From Solea solea (taxonomy: Eukaryota > Chordata > Actinopteri > Pleuronectiformes > Soleidae): a stretch of 64,000 nt of DNA. Below are positions 26,301 to 38,800 of the stretch, piece after piece. Location of the stretch: the NCBI RefSeq assembly GCF_958295425.1, contig NC_081139.1, forward strand, positions 13,232,377-13,296,376. The letters run 5' to 3'. The first letter of the stretch is position 1; every line of letters begins with the position of its first letter. Both the position numbers and the translations under genes were made by a program. The notes under the pieces were generated by a model. That model saw nothing but the letters and a program-made list of their open reading frames with translations, was not told the DNA's origin and made no database searches.

Positions 26301-28294
26301 TAAACCGTGTACTGTAAATACCTACAACATGAAAATTCATGGCACCAAAACAACCTTTATAATTTGCTGACATGTCTTCCCTCCACTTCATGTGCAGCTG
26401 ACATGTTCCACCTCTGACGGCAGCCTCATCTTATCTACAATCTTCAAAGTAGCTCACAGCTACTGCACAAACACACCTGACATGTTAAAATGCACTTGAG
26501 CTGCACACAGACTACCTGTGCAATAACCAGCAGACTCAAAGTCTATGTAGTGAAGAAATATTGGTCCAAGAATCCTGAACAAAAACAATGCATTAAACCA
26601 AGAACATGAGAAGCGGCAAGCTCAAGTTATAGTCAGATATGTTATACTGATAAAGAATGATCGTGAAGTATAACTTAAACAGATAGTTTGGGTTTTATGA
26701 AGTGTTTCAACCAAATGAAACGGTTTGGTTTCGTAATTTTTTGCATTTCGGTTAGGAATTGTACCAAAATAACCGGCCTCAACCATTCCATTACTGGCAT
26801 CCTTTCCAAAGAGGTACCAGGGTAAAATGGTGCAGTACAGTCAGCTAATTGGGCGACAAAAAAATGTCACTCCCTTGCGACTCATGTTTCATCAAATGCC
26901 CGCAGACTATTCTTACACAAAGACAGGAAAAAACGAGCTGCCGGATGTCCTCTATTGTTGTTTGTTGTGTTGTTGTCCCATTAAATGTTGTCGTCCATTG
27001 TCGCTGCACGTACGGTCCGATGTCTACTCTATCTCGCTGACACGGCCATCGGGCACAGCCTACAGCCCGTCTACCAAGTAAAAGTACTGTTCTTAGTCGA
27101 AACGCGAGCCTGACCCAGGGTTTTACCATTCCAAACCATAACATAATGGAAACATATAGTCCGGCTATAGTCTGCGCTGACTGTAACGTGGGTCACCTGT
27201 ACAAAGTCTGAAAAAGCGAAGGGTTGTCTCTCACTAAAAACATGGCTGCCAAAGAAAGACAGATTTGTGTAAGAATACATTGGTGTCTTTAGCTAACAGT
27301 GAGGCAAGGTTTTTCAGCAGACAAGACTCACAATAAAAGTTAGAAAATGACTAAAGACAAAAATGAAATAAATTGTCGCCCATGAAGTCAAACAGGTCAC
27401 AGCCTGATGTGAACCTCACTAATAAAATCACAACCAGTTCTGTTTGTCTAGTTCTGTTAAACTGAGCGAGGGCAAGGTTCAGGTCTGACAGAAAAGCACA
27501 AACTAAACAAATGAACGTTAAACAATAAAAAACAGGGGGGAAAGCACCAGGACAGTCATAAAAAGTCATAGAGCCTGTCTTGCTTAAATATTTCTTAAAA
27601 CATATTGATTTTTATATTTATTTTAAAACCTATTTCCAGATACAGATGTGAGTTTGATATAAACCTATTATTTGTGCTGGATGTAAGTAAATGCAATGTT
27701 TATGGGAAAGGATTTTCTGTCACTATCAGTCACTGGTGAACATAAAATCACTTTGTCAGACAAACTTTGAATCAAAGTGTTTTATATTTGTCCTATATCT
27801 ATTTTAATTCTTTCTTTGTTTCTTTTGTTGTCCGCTACATTTAAAGCTTCACACATTTGATTCTGTACTTTTCCATTATGATGACAAATATGTATATAAT
27901 CATTATAACATTGGTATTAAACACTTCAGTCGACAAGCTGATTGCAACATGAGTTGCGTTCTGTCATCATACTGGACAGTAAACAGCACTGAGTGTCCAC
28001 TTGCCAAAGCCAACAAGAAGCACCCTAACCCTTGGCAAACAGTCCAAGCCTTGGCACTGAATATATTTGCTCAGGCTATCTCCACTGCAGGTGTGTGTAT
28101 GTGAGTGTTTGTGGAAAACACACACGCTGGGTACATGGACTGGACTTTGCACCGAAGAGCGCTACAGAGTGGACTAAATGTTCTAAAAGAGAAGAAAACT
28201 GTTTATGATGAACAGTGATTGCAGAAAGAGCAGGGGGACACAAAGTGAGAGATAAGAGAGGAAGATGGGGACAGAGTTGCAGATAGAGCTGTCA

Positions 28295-28329
<35 letters not shown>

Positions 28330-30076
28330 ATGCTGAAGCTGAAAGTAAAACAAGGCAAACTTTCCATCTTACATAAAGATTCACTCAGCAGATTTGGACC
28401 GAGCTAACCTAGATTAAATCCTCATAGTCTCATCTTAATTCAGTCCTGACAAACAGTTCTGTCAGGTGGCTGCATGCTGCTGTCAATGTCACTGTGTCAG
28501 GATGTGAGGAAACAACCCTGATCAGTTTGACAGTCAGGCTATTTTTGGTCTTTAATTGTCATTACCACACACCAAAACATATTTTAAGAGCAGCAGTGCA
28601 TATGTTCGGAGAAGTCCCATCATCACTGCAGATGACAAATCCATGCTGCACACCTCTGATATCACACAGCTGATATATATGAAGAGCCTCCTGTTCCATC
28701 TCTACATAAACATGAACCCGTCATGCAATCATCCTCATCAGTCACAGCACTTTCTTACTTCCCTTGTTCTTAGCATCTTTCAAAATTAATCTGTCTTGGG
28801 GAATTGATCTTTCAACTCTATCCAAGAGGATGGTTGTGTGTAATATAAGAGAAATTGACACAACTGAGACATCGGTAACACAGTTTACACACTATTGACA
28901 CCAACAACACGAAGCATCACAATCATACAGTACATCCCAATCGAAGATCCACCAACCCTGAACTGTGATAAGGCTCCTGTCCCCATGGGGGTCATAAATA
29001 ACATTATGCAACGCAGCCACGAACCCAGTCAGCTTCAATCAATCACACGGAGCCAAAGCAACACTCCTCTATAAGCCACAGTGGTGCAACCAAGGAACAA
29101 GTTCAAACATCAGTAAATCCTGCTTTTGCAGCAAGCAGTCACATTTCACAGCAAGTATTGTTTAAGACTCAGAGGAGCGGATCTGTGAGGAGCCGTGCTG
29201 CTTTGAGACTTTTTCCACTGAATTGCTCCTTTGTTTCTTTTATTTAAATGGATCTTGTGCTGCAGGAAAAAACCCTGCTATGTTTGTTTAATCGTAAAGC
29301 TTTCTTCAAAATACGAAACTTCTAATTCACAGCAATTGTAAATGAATTGACCTTTTCCTCCTTATGTACAATGTATGTCCCACTACATGAAACACAGTTA
29401 CACATAGAAACCCCCCCCCCCCCCCCCCCCCCCCCCCTGCATCCAGTTGCCCTTCTGCATGATGCTACTAACCTTAAAGGCAAATTTACGGGTGATGTTG
29501 TCTGAGGGATCCACTCCCCTGATCCGGAAACTGAGCAGCGGCAAACTCCCTAACACAGAGTCCTCCTTCTCATCTGGAAAGAGGGAAAATGAAGAATCAG
29601 AGAATCCTTGTTATTAACAGCATAAGCTGGTTCATTCAACCTGCTGCATAAAAGACAGAGGAGGACGTTAAGAGTCCAGACATGTGAGTGGAATCAGAGC
29701 TGCTCTCCACTCAGCACACTCTCCGCTCCCACAGTGACAGCTTCCTAGAATAGATACCATTATGGTCCGAGGGTCCCTGTGATAAGCAGTGGTGATGGGG
29801 CAAACGCACACACACACACACACATGCTCACTCGCACACACACACACAGAGAGACACAACAGGATCCAGTGGTGATAAATAAAGGCGCCGTAGGAGAGGA
29901 GAACAGAGTCTGAATAAATAATAGAAGGAGGCATGAAAATTTCAGCAGTTCCTACCGCTTATTTCCCAAACGTAGCTCTGCACCAGCACTCGCTCTGCCA
30001 CTGACTGAGTGTGTGATTTTATGGGTGGGTGTGTGTGAAAGAGAGAAAAAGAGAGAGAGCAAACGAGGGCAATGGA

Positions 30077-30117
<41 letters not shown>

Positions 30118-30150
30118 GAATCAGTGTATTGTATGATTGCACAAGCCCTC

Positions 30151-30201
<51 letters not shown>

Positions 30202-33200
30202 GTGTGTTTGTGAGTGTGTGAGACAGAGAAAGCACGCGTGTGTGTGCGTGCGATAATGATCAGCCCATGTGACTCAGTGTTGCAGGAATCTCGGCCTCCA
30301 GCCAACTATACCTGCTGCTTGTCTGCACCAGTGAGACACACACACACACAAAGGGACAGCAGGTAAACACACTCATACCTCTCTCTCCCTCCCTCCCTTT
30401 GCTCGAATCTCCTACACACTGAACGATTATCCGACTGAAATAATAAAGAAGGTGAATTTAGTTATTTATTTATTATTATTTATTCTTTTTATTTTTTTTT
30501 AAGGGAAGCCAGGAAGTATGGACCCTAAGTCAATGGACCAACATTTAAGGTGATGTGCTAAAGTCCTTATTGTATTAAGGTGAAATGACCACCAAAAAGT
30601 TCTCAAATCACGGAAATGTCTGCCTCTACCTTTCTTTTGTGAGTTTAGTGGCAGGTAACTTTTTTAAGGGTTTTCCCAATTTCTTTTTAATCTGCCTCCT
30701 CAAGATGTTACTTAAACAATTAACCTGCGTAGCATTATTAAATCTCTCTCTCTCTCCATTTTGTGTCACACACACACACACACACACAAATAGGCACCAC
30801 ATGATCAGAGATTTGTAGACTCGGGCTGGGTAAACTGTTCAGAACACTGAGTAATCAAAGTTTGAGCCCTCAATAGGTTGGTGATTTTGGTTGTTACAAT
30901 ACTTTGTTCACAAGGAAGCATAACCATTTATATCAGTACAGATTTTGACGTATGATTTGAAACACAGACCTGCAGAACAAAGAGTGGGAAGCACTGTAAT
31001 AAATTAAATAAATAAATTGTTTTCACATATTAAATATAGGGGCATACTGAATGCTGGAATACAATTTTTTTTTTTAAACTAAAACATCAGTATTAAACAC
31101 ACTGATGTAAGTACAAGCTTTGCCCTGGAAGATTTAGAGACAGCCCAATAAAACAATCCTGACAACAAAAGTCCTGCACTTTTTCTCCTCCCCTTGTGCC
31201 CATGTTTTGGCCCTTGGTCCTCACTGGCATAGCAATGGCAGTGGTAAATTGCACTGTCACACATTCCTCCCTCTATCGCTCCCTGTCTCTAAGCCTTCTA
31301 TTCCTAAACACAGCTGGGCCAGCAGACAGAGAGGAGAAGCTGGAACAAAACAGACGTGTTTGGAATCAACAGAGAAGCTCCTGGCTCAGAGGGCAAAACT
31401 GTCAAAATAAGACAGGTACGAAAAGGGAAGCAATTGCACCTATAATCGTCATATTTGTTATTACAGGTTTGTAAAAGGAGCACAAGTTGAACATGGATTG
31501 TTTTCCATATGAAAACAAATGGGACAAAGAAGTGTGTATCACAGCAACACAGACAAAGAAATAGTGCAGCACTTAATCTTGAAGGGACAGTTTTGCTGGC
31601 TTTTCCACTCAGCATGTTTTCTTTGACTGACTTTATCACTGGAATCCTGCCGCAGGTTTTTTTAACATCTCAAAGGGAGAAGATGAACAGGGGTAACCTA
31701 ACCTAATTGTGGTCATACGTTCATTGTCTCCAGCTTTATCCTCTATATGAGGGACACGGCGTGCGCTGGAGCCGATCCCACATGACCTGACGTAGGGTGA
31801 GAGTCAGGGTTCACCAGGGACAGGTCGCCAGTCCTTTGCGGGGCAAACATATAGAGATGAACAACCATTCACACTCGTACCTACAGTCAATTTAGATTGT
31901 CCAACTAACCTCTGCATGTTTTATGACTGTGGGAGGAAACCAGATAGTCCAGAGAAAACCTCCCCCCACACACACACACACCTTCTTGCTGTGAGACAAC
32001 AGTGCTAGCCACGTGCACCACCGCGTAGCACATCGATGTGGTCAACTCTTAAATACCATTGATCGCTCAATGGGAAGAAAATACATGATGCAAATTTGGT
32101 TTCCAGGTGATTGGTTACTGAAATGATACATTTTATCTTAAAATGTTTTAAATACAGTTCAGCTTTGACTTGACCTATGAATTTAAATCTGGTCAAGGTT
32201 TGTGTGCAAAACCAACACTAATAACACTAACTGTGACATGATGTCTAAAGATTTAGTGTGTAACATTCAGGAGTGGCAGAAATTGATAATAAAAGTTTGG
32301 TTTGTGTAGCCTAAGAAGACTTTTCTATCTACTGCAAGGGCCTTGCTTCACCATCTGCATCGCCATGTTCCTACAGCAGTCCAAACACATGTGCCTTTTT
32401 GCACTTTGAAGCAGAAGTTTTCTTTCTCTTACTTCACAAAAGAACATAATTGGCTCTGCACACATTAACAAAAAAAAGGAGGAGCAGAGAGTGGGAGTGT
32501 GGAGAGAGTTGTTAAAGAGTGTTTACATCCTTCGTGGCATGCAAAGGTCACTGTAGGTCCCCTGAAGGCCCTGGGAAAGAAATGAGTGATCAAAGGACAA
32601 CATTTGAATAAGGCAGTGTCAAGTGTTGCCAAAATGCGTTATGGAGACAAGCCTAACTCTGACCTTAAAAAACAAGAAATAGTGGCTTGTGTGGTCACAG
32701 TGACCTCGACCTTTGACCACAAGAAAATGTAATGCCAAATTTGTGAGATTTTGTCATAAGGCATTCTGGGATATTGTGTTAAAAAGAGCACAAATATATT
32801 CTACAAGGTTACATTGTGGCAATGTACAGGATGTACAGTCCAGCCAGTTAGGCTTTGTGTGTAGGCTGTTAAATCACCATTTATGGCCTTGAAAAGTGCA
32901 CAGTCGGCAAATGTTTGACACAACCAGGTGAAGTATGAACAGTCTCAACCGGCTGAACACACTGTAAAACATTTCACAGCAGTAAAGAACACCGAAGGAA
33001 CCTGTAGAAGCAACCAACATGGCCTGTGATCCTGTGAGCACAAAAAGAGACACAATCCCCCATTTAGGAAGGTTTAGTTCAAACCTCAGTGCCTTGGCAG
33101 CTCCACTGTCATGAGCATGAATCAGTCATCAGTATGTCTATGAGCTAATTAAATCAGTATACTCACTCCTCTCATGCTGGTAAAACGTTGTGTATTGTGT

Positions 33201-35825
33201 AAAAACAGTGGCGCCAATAGACTGAATCAGAATCAGAATGAAGCACAAACCTTTGTAGTAGAAGAGACATCTGTCAGTGAGGACGAACCATCGCCTGTTC
33301 CACTGTTTCACACCACTGCTGGCCTGTCAGAACACACAACACATACTCACTCATCATTTAAAACAACAACATCTTCTTGTTTCATGTCTGGGGCTGTGGC
33401 TCAGGAGGAAGAGGACGTCAAACCACTGACACTGCAATGCACCCAAGACACATCACAGACCAGATTCAGAGACGATCTAAGACGCTTGTGGCTGCATTCT
33501 TTAAGCAGTGTGAATACAAATGTGTCCTGGGCCATAATGAGCTAAAAATACTTTTACACTTTGTGCTTTCCATACACCGACATGACATGGTGCAAAACAA
33601 GTATTCGAAGAAGAATTTCACCTGGAGGAGGCGATGGTGGTGGCTTGTAGCAAAAACATTGCAAAATAAACATAGAACCATCTTAGAAAGGGTTTTACCT
33701 GCTTGTACAGCCACCCCTTTTTGGTGACCTCTGCTTTGGGATTCCTGCGCATCGAGTTGGAGCGCTTGCCGAACATAGCCACCTTTCTGGGAGTTCGAGA
33801 CATCTGCAGGTCAGCAGAGACATGGAAGGAGATGAGGATAATTCAATTCATTTATTAAATCTATCCATATGTCTGTGTGTGCACTTACCCGTGGGGTGAG
33901 CTTCTGGGCATCTGGAGACAGGTCTGACACCATATTGGCACTTTTGGAATGGGTGATCCTTTCAGCAGTAGAATTCACCTTTCCATTCATATCCAAATTA
34001 CAGTTGCTGGACAGAAAAGCAAAAATGTTTCTTGTCACTTACGAACCAATCCCATTTCTAATTTTTGCCTCTCGTGTGTGTGTTTGTGTTTGTGTGTGTG
34101 TGTGTGTGTAGTTGTGCTTTATGAGGACATTTTGACTTTTTGTCTGGGCCCCACAAACTTTAAAAAACTTTTTAGGGTTAAGACCTGATATTAGGGTTAG
34201 GGTTAGAATTGGGTTTAGGTCAAGGTTAGGGTAAGAGAGAGGGTGTGGGTTAGGCACTTAGTTGTGATGTTTAAGGGTAAGGGTCTATAGGGAATGCATT
34301 ATGTGTAGGATGTGTTGGATGTTACAATAACAGGACATAATCATTTGAAAAACATTTCATTTTATTGTGAGTTTGCTGCTGAGGCTCTGAACCTGACAAA
34401 GCTGAACATGATAATAATGTAACAGAAAACATAAATGTGTGTGTCACTTGTTACGACCCCAGGGTCGTGCCGTCCTTCACCTTGTCAGGATGTGTCTGCA
34501 TGTGCGTGTGTGATGGGTTGCAGGTGTGTTTGTTTGATTGATTGACACGTTTGTGGTTCCTGGGAGCTGATTGTTCCTGTACAGGAGGTTCCAGCATAAA
34601 AGAACCATTTCCTGCTTGTTTTTTTCATAATCGTTTAAAATAAAAAAGAGTTGGAAAGAGAGAGTTTCCTCACTCTTGTAACGGTCAGGTTTTCCCTTAG
34701 ACTTAGTTGTAACCCACTGCTGGTAAATTCAGATTATAGTGATAGACTTACTGCAGATGAGAGTGTATTGTTGTATGCTCTTCCAGCTGGATCAGACTCA
34801 CTGCAGGTCCAGCTGGTCCACTGGGGTCATGTTGACTGAAAACAGGAAAATGCACACCAATCAACACAAGCTGTAAAATGGCACATCTATTTCATCTTTT
34901 TTTCACTTTAAAAAGGGGACTCTCTGCATTTTAGATTTCGCTTAAGCCACTAATTTTTCCCTTATCAGCAATCACCAAATCCATTTTAAACTTCTGCAGG
35001 TGTAGTGAGGGCCCAAATAAGTGGGCCTAGGTTCAGGTTGTGTCGTGGTTGGATTAAAGGGTGACAAAGTTTTTAATGCAGTAAAGATTGTGCCATGTAG
35101 GCCATTTGTACATATGCAATATGATGCTGTGATACCTGAAGCCATGTCAGAAAACACCACAGACTACTTCATGCACTTGAGTTGAAAGCTGCTTCCCCAC
35201 ACTCAACCACATCCCACTCAAACTCTGTGAAATCAGCATTCATAAAACATAGAAGCTTAATTGCCACTTTTGCAAGTTTGCTAAATCTAAACTGGTGAAC
35301 AAATTCCTGTGTAGATTCTCATTCATCATCCAGATCATAGGTATCCAAAAGTCACTGAATGAGTACCAGCATCTTCAGTTATAAACTGAACTGAACTAAA
35401 TCCAGATGCTACTGATCCAATGAGTTTTTGATAGACTTGCATAGTTTTCTGGAATTCTGGAGAGATGCTGGAGCAGCAAATGCATTATGTTGAGTCATTT
35501 ACTCACATTTTGTTTTGACAGTTTCATTTTGGACCGAATATGAATACTCTGAGGCAAAAATATTAAGCTGAGAGATGACTTTTGGTACAGCATAATTGTA
35601 ATATAAACACTATCAAAGCTATCTCTTGATATGGAAATGTGCCAGGGTGGAATATGAATGTGCGTGAGTTCTGTTTGGGGGAGGGGCATCATTATTGACT
35701 TGGGAACCACAGGGAGAAACCTGAGATGCATTTACTACCAGTGCCAGCGTAAATCTATAGAATGACTCTCAAAAGATAAGACTTGATACATATTTTAATA
35801 ATGTGCTTCACACCCAAGTCACAGG

Positions 35826-35883
<58 letters not shown>

Positions 35884-38800
35884 ACAAATAATTGAGTGTA
35901 GATGACGTGTGTCCTGGTTGTGCATCAAGTGTCTCTGAGTGAGACACAGATCTGTTAGGACGATGTTTCCTGCCTGCTCACAGATAACCTATAAACCTAC
36001 ATAGAAGAAATAGCAGAAACTAGGTGGAAGGATCCACGTGTGCTGAATCTGCTGGAGGACAAACAGGACAGTAGCACATTTCTATGGCTCATGGCTCGGT
36101 ATAAGTGTGTCACCTCAGACACAGTCAGCATACTCAACCATGTCTCTGACAGGCGATAAAGCACACATCAGAGGAGGTGACACTAAGAATACCAGGTGTT
36201 TCATCAATCTAAATACATGAAATGTAGATTCATTTTGTTCAGGAGTGAGCTATGTCCAAAAAAGCTTGAACAATTTCAACATTTTCACCTTTTTGTATCA
36301 GTCACAGTTTCTAAGTCCAGATTGAAGAATTTCAACTTCAACTGAACAATTGAAAAGTACAATCATCCTGTAGCTGTGAACTTTTCCCATTCACTTGCCT
36401 TACTCACTTTACTTATCTGTATAGTGAATGGCATACATTAAGTCTATATCTCTAATATTTTATGTTCCTATTTTGCTTATTTTTCAATTCTTATTTAAAG
36501 TTGTGGCACATGTGGCCCCCACTTTGCTGTAACAAGTGAAAATCTCCTGTGAGAGATTCATACAATCTTGTCCTGAAAGCTTTTCATTGGAGAAATGTAA
36601 CATCTGTCCACGTTTCAATTTGTTTTGTGTGTGAAGCATTCAACCACTTTTCAAGGGGGTTTCCTGAGGGGAATCACAACTTTAGTCACATCAGTCTATA
36701 GTAAAACAAACTATTTCCTGAGAAAGGGGTAAGATGAAAAAGCTCAACCAAGTTGCTTTTATTTCCAACTGTCTTGACAGTAAAGATCCATACATCCATA
36801 CGTCCCACAGGTCATTATACAAAATGGTCATAACATTCCATTTTGAAAAGTGAAGCCTAGGAAGTAAGTAGTAAGTTACCCACCAGGGGGCGACTCCACT
36901 GGTTGCAAAAAGAACTCTGAATGGAAGTCTATAGGAAAATTGCTTTACTTCTCACTTGATGTAGAACATCAGTAATCATTGGCCTGATCTCATGTTGTTG
37001 TTTTCAAGTATGCTTCAATAGTACATGATGTTAATTTTGCAAATTATGTTCCCATTTAGAGGAAAAAATAGATGATAAAGCATTGCATAAATGAGTAAAC
37101 ACCAGTATGAATGACATCTATCGCCCAATGGGAGCCTGGTTGCAGGTTATGCCAGTGAAAAAACGTACAAAGTTTGTTTTGCAACCAGAAGATTGCGGCC
37201 ACTTTTGGGGTTTAAGGGTTACTGATCCATCCATCCATCATCCATCCATCATCCATCCATCATAGTGGGAGCTGAAGTGAGAGGTTGTACTTGATTGCAC
37301 TTGGTTGTACTTGTTTATTTAAAATATTGTTTGGCTGGTTGACTTTATTGTATATGTGATTATTAGAGTTCAGATGGACCCAAACTTGGCTGAACTCCTA
37401 CACAAACAAATATACATAATTACACCAACAGAGAATGAGTGGAAGACAACAGTACGTATACTAGTCCAGTCCCTGTTCCTGTGACTGACATGTGCTGTGC
37501 AGTTGAGTTGAAAAAAAAGAAAGAAAAAAAGATGCAGTTGTTATTCTTTGCTGTTTGGCATCTGTAATGTTGCATCACTGTCTCCCTTAGCCTTTTCCTT
37601 TGACTGAACCTTACCCCAAAAGGACAAACGAGTGAGGAACGTTTAACCCTGACACGCACACAGAATCAGGACAATATATCCAACAATTCCTTTTTGATTC
37701 CTGCACTGATACACACCTCTCCCCCCTCTCTCTGCTTCACTACATAAAGCACATTCTTTATCCATACATACATAGCAGGGCTTATAGCTTCCGACTGGCA
37801 CTGCATTGCAGTCATTTCTGACCTCCAAGCTCGTGGTCGTCTACTGCTCCATCAGCCTCTCCCCCTCCCCTCCTCCCTTCCTTGTTCCTAACCTGGCCCC
37901 ACATGTCACTTCCTCCTCTCTGTCACCACATACCTGACTCTCCTGTCCACACGGAACTTCAACATCCTTCCCTGGATCAGTCATGTACCAACAGTGCAGG
38001 AGAAGGTGAAAACAGACGGACAGATGTAAAGATGGAGAGATAAACAGAGAGGTGGAGAGCAGCTGGACAGATGGAGGGGAGGTGGGAGACAAACACCACT
38101 GTCCCCTTCTCTCTCCTACAGACTGCATGCTTCTCTCTGCCTGTTTCCCCACCTGTCTCACCCCCTATTTCTCTCCCTCTCTCTCTCTCTCTCGCTCTCT
38201 TTCTCGCTCTCACTCACTTACGCACACACTCACACACACAGTCACTGCCTCCTGGATGAGAACTGCAACACTCAGCTTATTCAGTTGCCTCAGTGTGGTT
38301 GATGTACATTTAATCTCTGTCATGGTCTCTCTCTATCTTGATCTCATTTTCTGGCAATCTCTCTCTCTCTTGTTATAAATTAATCTCCAAATAATAATCT
38401 TAATCTTAATAATCTTAATAATCTTAATCTGAACTGTGTCTTGATTTTGTTGTTTCACAGCATCGCTGTAATTTAAACTCAGTTCCTATATCATTTTAAA
38501 AATCCATTTCTACCATACGCTCCTCTTCAGAATAGAAGAAAATAAGACAGGAAAATAAACAAACAAACAAAAACATTTCTTGACACAGATATTGCAAATT
38601 CAATAGCTCATGCATGATCCTGCAAACACGTGGGGGGCTTTAAGACGCAAGTGTCAAGGTCAGCATTCAATGTAGCTCCAGTCGAAGCCCCTGAGCCCTG
38701 AGCTTTGCAGAATTCACATATTAACGCGTCGTGCTGCCAACATTAACCCGAGGGGCTGTTTTCTGGCTCTGTTCCTCACAGTTCTCTCTCTCCTGTGTCC

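Larger units (their letters stand above)
18358..29472 (-). other. plekha6 intron 6 (about 11 kb, within the PH domain)
   Basis: No coding sequence recognised. It holds a CT repeat (20357-20384), a promoter-like motif cluster (20430-20558), a dispersed repeat (21045-21290), a CCN trinucleotide run (25441-25476), a CpG-dense patch (26849-27200), a GT repeat (28297-28327) and a C27 run (29411-29437). The rest is AT-rich and unremarkable. Confidence 0.6.
29574..33250 (-). other. plekha6 intron 5
   Basis: No coding sequence recognised. Holds paired GA and CT repeats (30081-30195), a dispersed repeat (31720-32030), a TIR-bearing element remnant (32245-32590) and a repeat with a nuclear-receptor-like half-site pair (32680-32790). 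Confidence 0.6.
34007..34801 (-). other. plekha6 intron 2
   Basis: Filled largely by a TTAGGG-type dispersed element (34075-34330) and a possible solo LTR (34443-34690). Confidence 0.6.

Noticed and set aside
29952..30305. Open frame across GA and CT repeats
   Set aside because: Microsatellite translation (Glu-Arg and Ser-Leu repeats).
34170..34260. TTAGGG units as an interstitial telomere from a chromosome fusion
   Set aside because: Units are few and degenerate and sit inside a dispersed element with a non-telomeric core.
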